The translations under genes were made by a program, and so were the position numbers. Under the pieces are notes generated by a model. That model was not told the DNA's origin. It saw nothing but the letters and a program-made list of their open reading frames with translations, and searched no databases. Shown here in pieces: positions 1 through 9,499 of a stretch of DNA of 64,000 nucleotides. Position 1 is the stretch's first letter. Every line of letters begins with the position of its first letter. Source of the DNA: Stenocarpella maydis (lineage: Eukaryota; Ascomycota; Sordariomycetes; Diaporthales; Diaporthaceae); assembly GCA_002270565.1 (NCBI GenBank), contig NQMI01000006.1, positions 281,659 to 345,658 of the forward strand. Reading direction: 5' to 3'.

Positions 1-705
1 AACTTCGCGTGGTCCATTTTCCGGGACAAGGCCTGGAGCACTAAAGGCGTACCAGCGAAGCCCGTCGAGACACAGAATTTGGAGTACCTGACCATGGCGG
101 TCCGCCGCTTTCCGGGCATGCTCGGGCTTGGAGTGCAGCGAGATCATGAGATGCAGAGTGCCAGGGGCAGCGCGATTTTGGAGTCGCCCACTGCCAGTCC
201 TGGCAACGCGACATAGGCGCGCTGGAATGAAGACTTGAGACGCGTGTAGTCGGCCTGATATTTCGCCGCCAGGGCTTCCTCACCGATAACGCTCGTGATT
301 TTGGCCATCAGGCCGGCAACGTCCACGACATAGGTATCGGCGACGAACGCGTTGTTCATCCACGCCAGGCCCGGCTGAGAGGACGGCGCGTTGGGATCGA
401 GCCAGTTGCCCAGCCGGCAGAGGGCAGGGTACCAAAGGAGACCGTTCTTTGGGTGTCGGCGTGTGGATTTGTCTATGAACGCATGCATACTCGGTAGCTG
501 GCGGCGGAGCACGTCTTCATCGCCGATCCATTAGCAGAGTACCTAGGGCAGGATTGGTCATGTCATCCCAGTCGGCTCGCGGTTCATTCCCAGGGCCAGG
601 ATGATCGCCCAGTGAGGACGTCGGGCATAACGACCGGCACGATGCCGGAGGCATCAGCTTGGTCGATCGCAAGGTCTTGCAGCCAATTTACTAGGAAGCT
701 AGCCC
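1..705 (-). pseudogene. GH78 alpha-L-rhamnosidase relic (broken, truncated)
   Basis: Reading the minus strand from about 705 to 1 gives, in several frames, pieces typical of the GH78 alpha-L-rhamnosidase catalytic (alpha/alpha)6 barrel. They are FLVNWLQDLAIDQ...IVPVVMPDVL near 705-600, then GDEDVLRRQLPSM and GNWLDPNAP with a long LMAKI...ALAAKYQADYTRLKSSFQ stretch (512-144), and finally STGFAGTPLVLQAL near the window edge. Enzymes of this family remove terminal L-rhamnose from pectin or plant glycosides and are usually secreted. The pieces sit in different frames, with a TAA just before the GDEDVL segment, so the gene is dead. The homology fades upstream of about 705, and the 3' end runs out of the window. 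Family assignment is from remembered motifs; the frame breaks are seen directly. Confidence 0.72.
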
Positions 706-850
706 TCTTTAATACATATGTAGCCAAGTAACATACCTATCTAGACTACCCAGGTAGGGCCCCGGGAACAATAGGGGCAGCTGGCTGACAACCTATCTGC
801 TGACTTCTCGTAAGAGACATGAATGTAACATGATCGTTGGATATGGCCCC

Positions 851-876
851 TCTCTGTCTCTCTCTCTCTCTATTTT
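851..876. repeat. CT microsatellite
   Basis: A short run of TCTC dinucleotides followed by a T/A-rich stretch. It lies between the two relic genes and no function is apparent. Confidence 0.6.
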
Positions 877-1379
877 TATTTTATTTTATTATTTTCTCTT
901 CTGTAGCAGTGCACTACCTCATGTCGTTCTGAGTGGCCTTGATAGTATGCACGCAGGAGGTCCACTCGGGCTATTTGTTCTCCTTCTAAAACTCAAGTTC
1001 ATCTGGGAATATACGATGGGTAACTGGGCTCAATACTATGTTAACGTTGACATGGGCATCATTCCGCCCACTACCAGCCATCAAAGCTTCAATGACTTCG
1101 GATCATATTTTTCCTCCCAACGGAAATGACTCCACCCTGATAGGCAGGATAGCCTTGTCATCAAGAATCATACAATTTTTAAAGAACGCTAATATGGAAG
1201 ATTTTGTGAAGATGGTGCCATCGTCTCCGTATATAATTCTAGTCAAGCTGTTGAAACCCAGTTCGCCGGCTGGAAACTTGAAGATTTGGTCGGAGGTATA
1301 CTCTTACAATTGCCAGCTCCGTCACCATCGTGGGTATTCTGTTATCCGTGATCGAAAACAACGCGGCCATGTCCATTAC

Positions 1380-2970
1380 TGGAGGGCTTCTGACAGGTTG
1401 ATCCTTTGGCATGGTCCTGCGTGGTCGGCTTCCACGGAATTGGTACAGCGATGGATTTCTTCTTGGCCAACTAGATCAGGTATAGTGGCATATTCATTGG
1501 AGGAAACGTGCATGGTCGCTCCTTGTCAGCCTGCAACTCCCCTGTGCCGTATTCATGTTGGTCGACAGCCTTGCGGTTGTTCAGCGGAGCGGGACATGGA
1601 TCGAGCTTGCGAGATACGCGGCCCGCATAGCGTTCTTACTAGGGTATAGTTCATTTCGCCGAAGTTATCTTAACGTGGATTGGTCCGTTAAGGATTCTCG
1701 AAGCTAGACTGATTAGTTCAGATGTACCTCTAGAAGTATTTAGCTAAAGAGTGGGGACTATTATAAAAATAGAGCTAATTAGGTAAGCTCTTCATTGCTG
1801 CCCTTCGTTGTTGCTCTCTTCATTAAGGCCCTCACCCTCTTCATGAGGCCCTCTTCGTTCAGGCCCTCCGTCTCCGTCTCCGTTGAGGCCCTCTTTGCCG
1901 CCGCCCTCTTCGCCTAAGGTACGTAAGCTTCGATCTACGTCCCGCTCCGCTGATCCCTTGGCCGCTAAAGATTGACGATTAGTCTAGCGCTGGCAATTCA
2001 ACTAGCGGCCCACGATCTATTTTACCCTCCGCAACCCGTAGTCTCATCTCCTAGGACAGATTCAATCAGGCTCGTGCTGTCCTTGCTAGAATACATTCTG
2101 ATGAGGGCCAGGGGAACATCGATCGGGAGGTGACCCAGATCAAGGAGACAACCGCACTTTGGACGAGCTATAAGAGTGTCGGGGGCCAGAAATGGTATAG
2201 CAACGTTTCTATGCTCTTAATACATCAAGAGGCTGGGCTTCGTCTGCGTTATACCAGCTCTAACACAGTTCGGAGATATCATTTTAGAATTACCAGAGCA
2301 TCTTTTGCTGGCTTAGCGGGGAATACAGCACTGCTCATCAGTGGTATTTATGGCATTATGGGCCTGGCTGGGCAAATCATCAACCCTCTCGTAGGTGCCG
2401 GTATTGCAAGCTCCAAACCGATCAGACTTCTACAAAAAGCTTTAAAATATGCCTTACACAGACTAACGGCACTAGACTACAACTCTTTGGGTAAGCTGCT
2501 TACTTCTCGCAATTATGCTGGGCATAAGCGCGGCAGTGAGCGCGCTACTCGCGGGTCCAATCAAGCAGCCTCCCGGACCACCATCGCCTTCATCTTCCCA
2601 AAGTCGGCTCACTTCAGCACCATTATCAACTCTAGAATGTAAATTGTCTGCTACAAGCTGCTGCTGGTCCTTGTCCGCTCCAGCGGCATGGCGGAGGGCA
2701 CGTGCCGGTGTGGCCTCCATCGTCATCTCCGAGGTCACTCTTGTCGCACTCAATGACATCTATTGGAGGTGCTACAGAATATTCATCGCTGCTAGTCTGC
2801 TAGGCGCCAAGTTCTACTTCCTCTTGTTGCCCGACACGAAGGGCATGATGCTGGAGGAGATTGGTGAGCTCTTCAGCGATACGCTACGGCTCACATCGGA
2901 GACATCGAGGTTGAGGGACCTCATCTCCGAAGAAATTGGCGGAGCCGCCAACTGCGTCACGACTGCCTGA
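1380..2970 (+). pseudogene. MFS sugar (hexose-type) transporter relic
   Basis: The best preserved part is 2094-2970. It contains NIDREVTQIKETTALW (the central loop before TM7), GNTALLISGIYGIMGLAG (TM8 region), then after a frame change VTLVALNDIYWR and LLPDTKGMMLEEIGELF, which matches the C-terminal PETKGLSLEEI signature of the MFS sugar porter family. Upstream sequence from about 1380 carries weak, frame-shifted hints of the N-terminal half (a WRxxL...LQLP-like stretch near 1500-1550). No single frame covers the protein and stops interrupt it, so it cannot encode a transporter. It lies divergently to the GH78 relic, which suggests that a rhamnoside-use neighbourhood once stood here. The N-terminal boundary is uncertain. 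Confidence 0.68.
1825..1915. repeat. Degenerate GAGGCCCTC-type tandem repeat
   Basis: Four to five imperfect copies of a roughly 20-25 bp unit built on (A/G)GGCCCTC with CTTC spacers, inside the decayed transporter region. It is probably a local expansion without coding meaning. Confidence 0.45.
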
Positions 2971-3417
2971 GGCCTGGGACTGGTACCTGCTATTGCATAG
3001 TGATTCAACTTCCAGTTGTTCCATAGCACCTCTACGAGGTTTAAAACTCGACACATACCCCAGGTTGGACTCCGGGATTTTATGGCAGTATAGAATTCCC
3101 AGTCGAAGTCCGTGACATGTCTAGGTTGTGACCTTGACCAAAATCCTCTATGACAAAGTCAAAGGCATTATTTGCTGGGACTTGTGCAGCGAATTGTGGC
3201 CAAGGTGCTGGGTCTGGGTAGGCGCTTGACACGCCTGGACCTGGTTGGTTGGATGCATGCGTGTTGGGTCGAAATCGTCCGCCTCCGTGCTGTGGGTTCA
3301 TCTGGGGCATGCTCCCCAACCCCACTTGTGCGATCTGGAAGTGTCTAAACTGAGCCTCTTGTGAATGGAAATATTCTGTTTGGGCCAAACCGGGCTGTAT
3401 TTGTTGATGGGGTACGA

Positions 3418-3545
3418 GTTGATGTTGTCCGGGTGGATGTTGTCCGGGTGGATGTTGTCCGGGTGGATGTTGTCGGGGCGGATATGGTCCGGGTGGATAT
3501 GGTCCGGGTGGATATGGTCCGGGTGGATATGGTCCGGGTGGATGG
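3418..3545. repeat. 15-bp tandem repeat encoding PPGPY/PPGQH
   Basis: About eight head-to-tail 15-bp units (GGGTGGATGTTGTCC and GGGTGGATATGGTCC variants on the plus strand) code for the proline-rich pentapeptides of the minus-strand gene. A looser 15-bp periodicity continues to about 3900. Because the unit is a multiple of three, the opposite strand also stays open over this stretch; that is a by-product and not a second gene. Confidence 0.85.
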
Positions 3546-4297
3546 TGTACCGATACAGGATGCATCAGCCCTGGCTGCTGCATTGGCCCCGGATGCATTG
3601 TTCCTGGATTCACTGGCATTGGATACCCTGGCCCTGGATGCATCAGTCTTGGATGGCTCGGACCTGGATGCACTGGCCCTAGTTGTATTAGGCCTGGATG
3701 CACCGGCCCTAGATGTCCCAGCCCTGGCTGCACCAACTCTGGCTGCATTGGTCCTGGCTGTACTGGTCCTGGGTGTATCTCCCCTAGCTGCACCAGCTCC
3801 GACTGCATCAGCTCCGGCTGCACTGGGTCTGGATATAGTAGCCCTGGCTGTATCAGTTCTGGGCTTAGCGGTTCTGGATGTATTGGCTCTGGCTCAATCG
3901 GCCCAGGCTGGGCCAGGAAATGTGGTATAGGAGCACTGTATGCTGGAATACTAGAAACTGGTGGTTGCTGTGATGTTGTGGTGCTAGTTTGGTCGGGCCT
4001 TCCGTCGTTGCGTTCCCTGGAGGCTGTATCGTTGTGACCACCAGTGATGTTGTCCATGAACGGGTTTGGGTTGAGTGCTGGATCTAAAGAGAACAAATCG
4101 GACAGTACGCTGATGCCTTCACCGGGATGGTTCCATGCGTCCATGGGCCCGGTAAAAGGCCCGCCCTCACGAGGTGCAGGTCTGGCCCGGTGGACCAGAT
4201 AATGGAAGATCTCCTCATAGGTGGCTAGCCGAGGGTGGTGATTGTTCGGCTGCAAGACGAATCAATATGGTGCGCCCAAAGCTTTCGTCACGAGATA

Positions 4298-4968
4298 CCA
4301 TGGGGGATCACGATTTCGGATACCCCACCATTTCGGACAGCCAAAATTCTCACCCACCACACAAACCCACCTTATTTACTTACACATTCCTCAACAACCA
4401 CTGAGGCTATTTGCAAATAAACACCGTAGATCGATAGAGAATTGCTTGATGAACATTGTAGACTATTCCAAAAGCGGATTGGCGTCCCTCGCGGGCCGTT
4501 TATTCCGAGTGCACAATTGACCCCAAATGCCAAATTAGAGATGTGCCCCTATGCCGAGAGAACTTTCCTGTCAGCCCTTAACGATCCTATAGGCCTTCTG
4601 AGCAGTTGTCACGATGCCGAAAGCCTATACTNTACCATGGGGGATCACGATTTCGGATACCCCACCATTTCGGACAGCCAAAATTCTCACCCACCACACA
4701 AACCCACCTTATTTACTTACACATTCCTCAACAACCACTGAGGCTATTTGCAAACAAACACCGTAGATCGATAGAGAATTGCTTGATGAACATCATAGAC
4801 TATTCCAAAAGCGGATTAGCGTCCCTCGCGGGCCGTTTATTCCGAGTGCACAATTAACCCCAAATGCCGAATTGGAGATGTGCCCCTATGCCGAGAGAAC
4901 TTTCCTGTCAGCCCTCAACGATCCTATAGGCCTTCTGAGCAGTTGTCACGATGCCGAAAGCCTATACT
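4298..4968 (+). repeat. Tandem duplication of the transposon left end (334-bp units, N at junction)
   Basis: Copy one (4298-4631) and copy two (4635-4968) both start at the terminal CCATGG and run to the seventh transposase codon. I count eight differences and all are transitions (C/T or G/A). Copy two is preceded by TA (4633-4634) directly after an undetermined base (4632). It could be a genuine rearranged element or an assembly join of two copies. Confidence 0.88.
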
Positions 4969-6707
4969 GAGGAGACCGTTCGAGATGCCGTATTCGATAT
5001 AGTCGAAAATGGCCTGTCTGTGAATAAGGCCTCGAACAAATACAATGTGCCTACATCTACACTCTCAGACCGGGTCAATGGCAAGCACAATTCAAAGCAA
5101 GATCCCGAGACCATACCCTCCAATGCCTTACTATCTTCTGAGCAAGAAAGACCTATTGTGAGCTGGATTTTACGTCAAGAGAAGCTCGGGTTTGCCCCGA
5201 GCCACAGTGCGATACGAGAAGTGGCTGCATCTATCGCCAAAGTCGACGTTGGGAAGAAATGGGTGCAACGCTTCATTAACCGCCACCCTGAGGTCGCCAC
5301 CAAAGTTGGGCGTAGGCAAGAAGCAGCGCGTTTTCACGAGTTCACGCCGAGGGCAGTCAACTAGTATTTTGACATCCGAGACAATGAATACTCGTGGGTG
5401 AAGCCAAGCCTGACCGTCAACCTTGATAAAGCCGGTTTGATGGCAGGTTTCGGTACGTAAATGAGCTCCAATTGAGTCCCAATCAAGCATATAGTCTAAC
5501 TATCTACAGGTCTTGATTCCCTAGTCGTCGGAACTTCTGCGACGAAGAAGGCAATGCTGAAATCCGACCAGTCACGATGGTGGTCAACTATGCTTGAAGC
5601 CATACTAGCCAATGGAGAAGCCCTCGAGCCAGGCATCATTTTCAAAGGCAAAGACCTCCAAACGCAGTGGTTTATTGACGAATTCCGCAAGACTTGCCCA
5701 AAGTGGCGATATATTACGTCTCCCAATGGGTGGACTAACAATGAAATCGGGGTTGCGTACCTTGAGCAAGTTCTCATACCCCAGATGAACGAATGTCGTG
5801 AAGACGAGAGCGAGGCAATTCTTTTGATCCTTGACGGTCATTTCAGCCATACTACAGTATGTTTTCTTCCTATTCTGAAGGTTTGAAGCTGTGAAAAAAA
5901 TCCATTGTGGAGTTCTGACTAAGTGTTTAGGATGCGTTCATGACGACCTGCTTTTATAACAACATATTTTGTTGTTATCTACCAGCCCACTGCTCCCATG
6001 GTCTTCAGCCATTAGACAACGGTGTATTCAATGCTGCCAAAGCATACTACCGTTCTACAATTTCGTCTTGGCAATCAATTGTTGACGCAGCACCTGTGGA
6101 CAAGATCAATTTGATCAAGGCATACTGTAATGCCCGAGAGAAGGGCTTCACAGAGAAGAACGTCAAGTCTGCGTGGAGGACTACTGGCAATTGGCCTATT
6201 AGCCGCGTAAAAGCTTTGTCCCACCCGGAGATTCAAGTCAACAAAGAGAAACGCCGTGCACCCGAAGACAATTCCGACGAGGATTCTGACGGTGATACTA
6301 TCAAGTCAGGCCGTGATATCATGAATATGGCGGGCCCAAACGCTACGGCTTCAGAGCGACGTAAATACCGGAAGATTGGCATTACATACGACGAGAAACA
6401 GGCCGAGTTGACTATCTCCAACAAGAGAATTCTTGAACTGGAAGCTCAAGTAGCTCGGCTCACCACCAAGAAGCATCGAGCCGTACCCAATCCAAACAAG
6501 AAGTTTATGAATATCGAGGAGATACTGGGCGGCAATGCCGAAGATGATGATGCCCTCAACCAAGAGATTGAGGCCGCAGAAGAAGTTGAAGACGAGATTG
6601 TTGTAGATGGTGATGAAGAAGAGGATCTGGACGAAGATGATGAAGACGAGCCACCGCCAGCGGTGAGAACACGTTCTGGAAGGCAGGTAAAGCGACCAAT
6701 GAAATGA
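4951..6707 (+). CDS. Pogo-family transposase (HTH_psq, CENP-B-type HTH, DDE_1), one in-frame TAG
   Basis: Would cut and paste the surrounding element. Three exons join in frame: 4951-5452, 5510-5856 and 5931-6707, with introns 5453-5509 (57 nt, branch CTAAC) and 5857-5930 (74 nt, branch CTAA). Order of domains: an N-terminal Psq helix-turn-helix (VNKASNKYNVPTSTLSDRV), a CENP-B-like HTH (FAPSHSAIREVA...WVQRFINRHPE), then DDE_1 with VNLDKAG, LLILDGHFSH and LPAHCSHGLQPLDNGVF, giving the three acidic residues. The tail has a coiled-coil-like helix and an acidic stretch ending in a basic RTRSGRQVKR. A TAG at 5362-5364 lies just after FTPRAVN, where relatives usually have Trp, so TGG to TAG is likely and the copy is probably non-autonomous now. 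Confidence 0.86.
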
Positions 6708-7560
6708 TAAGGATGGAGAGCAGATTCGGGGCTTCATTTTGATATTCTCTATTACTATCTACGATCAGAATTGAGTTGATGATGGCTTCTCAAAGTAACA
6801 GACTTTCTGGTGTGGTGCCGGAATCTTTGGTGTCCGAAATGGTGGGGTATCCGAAATCGTGATCCCCCATGGTATGTTCTTACCATATGGCTGCCATGTA
6901 CTCCCTGCGCCGGGGGCCGGTCTTCATGTGAATGAATATAGGGGTCCTGAGCCAGAGCTGGCATTAGCTTTTGAAGGTGGCCGACATGATGCAAGGGCTG
7001 GTTCTAAGGCTGAATATTGGAGACTTCCACCTTGGGACTCTGATGTCTGGTATGGCCTACCTGATAAGTTGGCCCCATCTGAACCGGTAAATTTCCGGTT
7101 CCATCGGGCGCCACACCACCATGGCCAGGCCCCATCCCCAGACCTTTCATAAGGTTCGGGTCCTGGGAGGGCTGACCTGGTGGGACGTTATCACTCGCCG
7201 TGGTTTCCTCAGGGTATAGCAAGCTTTGTTTCTAGGTAATAATGTTAGATGATGGTGAAGAAGACAGACTTTGAAGTTTGGCTCGGTGAAGTATAGTCGA
7301 TCCCGTTTCACAGAACTCATGTGAGGTCCTGGATGACGCCACTTACTAATTTCCGCCTTCGCTTCTTTGGCTCAGACCCAGCAGCTTGGTCAATAGCCTC
7401 ATGCTTGAGGGGCGGCATAGCAGGCTGATTGAGGTTGTGAAAATGCGAGATGAACGCCATAGCAGAGGGTAACTCGCTTATGAATGAAACCGCTTTATTT
7501 AGGAATGTCAAATAAACTGACTGAGGATCCCAAAATGCAGTTCTTACTGTGGATGGGTTG

Positions 7561-9499
7561 CTCTTTTATTGTTGTTATGGTCCCACGCTGAAGGAAGAAC
7601 AGCGTAGGGAACAGGGCGGAGAGATGAGGACAAAGCGAGGAAGGCAGAGAGAGGACTTCAGGAAGGCGTGATGATGATGATGATGATATTGGTTAACGCA
7701 GGTGCTGCGCCGCGGAGGAGAGAGGAAGGCAGAGGGGACAAAGGTATGAGTAAAAGATACGCCAGGACATCCAAGGAGGGATCAAGGCATTAAATAGAAG
7801 AGAGTTGGCTTTGCTGCCCCGGTTGTTCACCTAGTTGCTGCTGCACACCTGTGTGATGTAGGCCGTCACCATTGTAGGCTGTGGCGAGTCGATCTGATTG
7901 AGCTAGTGATTTGATTCATGCTCTCTAGGAGCTCTAGTCAGTCAGCATTAGCGTAATTAGAGGACCCTTGGCATTCTCTGGTTCAGGTGCATACGATCAT
8001 AATGGGAGGTTTCTCAGGGCGTGAATATAACGTCTCGCTAAAGCATATTATCTCTTGGACGGGGGGGCATGTTGTCAGTCAAACCCGCTGATAGATCCTT
8101 GACATTTTCCAACATTCTCATAACATCATGAGGAAGTTCAAGGCTTGGAATCATCCTAAAAATGGCATAGAGTGGCAAGTTACCAGTACCTAGGCAGGTA
8201 ATATCATGACACGATGCGCAACTAGAGATGTAGACCTGGGTAGGGTGCTCGCGGACACACCTAGTTACCCACTAGGGACGTAGGCCGAGATCCCCAGGGT
8301 CCGTCTTTACTCTCACGTTCACGGGGAGAGGTCCTGGTAGACACACACCGGAGCCCAAGTTCCGCTTAGTTCAATCTGATTACAGGTCGATAGGGCATCT
8401 CATCCAGATTCAATGGTTTTGGCGCTAGTCTCAAGCAAGCACGCCATTACACGATACGGTGGACCATACACTCATTTGCGACAAAACCCTACTTTCGCAC
8501 TTTTTGACCTGTTGCCTCTCATTAGATACACACCCTCCCAAACAAGCATATAGGCCACTTTACACAAGCGAGTTCAGCCGCTATAGAGGCGGGCAGAACC
8601 TTAATTCCACGTTGCTGCTTGAGCTTTAGTTTCTGCGGCTCCAAGTATCAACCTCTTTTGGGCATTAGCGTGGTCCATACTTTTAAGAGCACCTGTAATC
8701 TGTCTGCTCGTGTCGAATAGTTTGGACTTTCGATCCACTGGCTTTGGCCATATTGTATTATCTACCTACTGTCTGCTATAATTTCCAACTCCTCCCTTCA
8801 GAGCCTCTATAGGAAGCTAATAATAACCTTATATACAATTTTATTTTAATGTATATTAACCTTTAGTGTTTTAACCTTTAAATTTCTTAATTATTTTAAA
8901 TTCTTAACCTTTTTATTTAATTTATTGAATAGGGGGTTTTATGGAAATATTTCATCCGAGAGCCCCACCCCTGGGAACCCAATGGCCTCCTGAATGTTTG
9001 AGTACCCTAGACCTCCTCTTGAGGGTGCCGCCGTCTGATTACAAAGTACCCAAGAGGACAGGGTGCATCATTAGACCTTGTGCCATCTTAAAATTCCGGG
9101 AGCAGACTGCCCATGTGGTTGGTTTCGCTCGCGAAGTAGGATACTCGACAGACTTAGTCGACTGACTTAGGTATTAAAGCTTAACTACTCTCAAGTACCT
9201 CGGTACCTAATATTCATTCTTACAATAAGCTTTCTCAATGGACGGGACGCGGCTGGAGCTATACAACCGTGGGACTGGACCACAGAATCAGCCGAGTCGT
9301 GTAGAGTCTCCCCCCAGGTGTCTTCAATCTGATGCTACACCCATCGCATTCCTCCATCGGATGACCTCTGGCTAGCTGGATGGACAGCGCCGACTCCCCT
9401 ACCATGTTGCTGCAGCATTGATGTTTTCATACCAGGAATCAACTCCCACATCCCAACACTGCTCCTAAACCTTTGGTTTTCCCTTCACAGTAAGCTTTC
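7561..9499. other. Intergenic region with an AT-rich patch, no gene seen
   Basis: Holds the presumed 5' region of the proline-rich gene (pyrimidine-rich on the minus strand), a short GAT microsatellite at 7670-7687, and an AT-rich patch at about 8815-8935 made mostly of TTAA and TTTA steps, which looks like an old RIP-treated repeat. Short open frames at 8941-9165 show no recognisable similarity. Confidence 0.5.

Larger units (their letters stand above)
4298..6872 (+). mobile_element. Pogo/Fot1-type (Tc1/mariner superfamily) DNA transposon
   Basis: The ends are inverted repeats of at least 42 bp: 4298-4339 matches the reverse complement of 6831-6872, both beginning CCATGGGGGATCACG. The element is flanked by TA on each side (4296-4297 and 6873-6874), the target duplication of this superfamily. 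It carries one transposase gene with a Psq/CENP-B-type helix-turn-helix and a DDE_1 domain. The left end is duplicated (4298-4631 and 4635-4968) around a single N. The element sits inside a 57-nt intron of the proline-rich gene, in the opposite orientation. Complete ends and long open frames suggest fairly recent insertion, although the transposase has one stop codon. Confidence 0.92.
3080..7460 (-). pseudogene. Proline-rich pentapeptide-repeat protein gene, interrupted by a transposon
   Basis: Not recognised as a known family. Splice signals join three exons in one frame: 7460-7347, 7231-6884 and 4249-3080. The last intron (6883-4250) contains the whole pogo element at 4298-6872; without the element and the duplicated TA it is only 57 nt. 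The first ATG in the first exon is at 7460, but the frame is open further upstream, so the 5' end is uncertain. The protein has a basic KKRRRK stretch (possible nuclear signal), a middle region without clear domains, and a long tail of PGPYP/PGQHP pentapeptides and looser PGxxxPG repeats. One TAG (7006-7004) interrupts the second exon; the flanking frame is otherwise open, which is consistent with CAG changed to TAG. Whether any product is made is unknown. Confidence 0.5.

Noticed and set aside
3361..3930. Plus-strand open frame with repeated VDVVRVD units over the proline-rich gene
   Set aside because: It is the antisense shadow of the 15-bp repeat, which keeps all frames open; no splice or start support.
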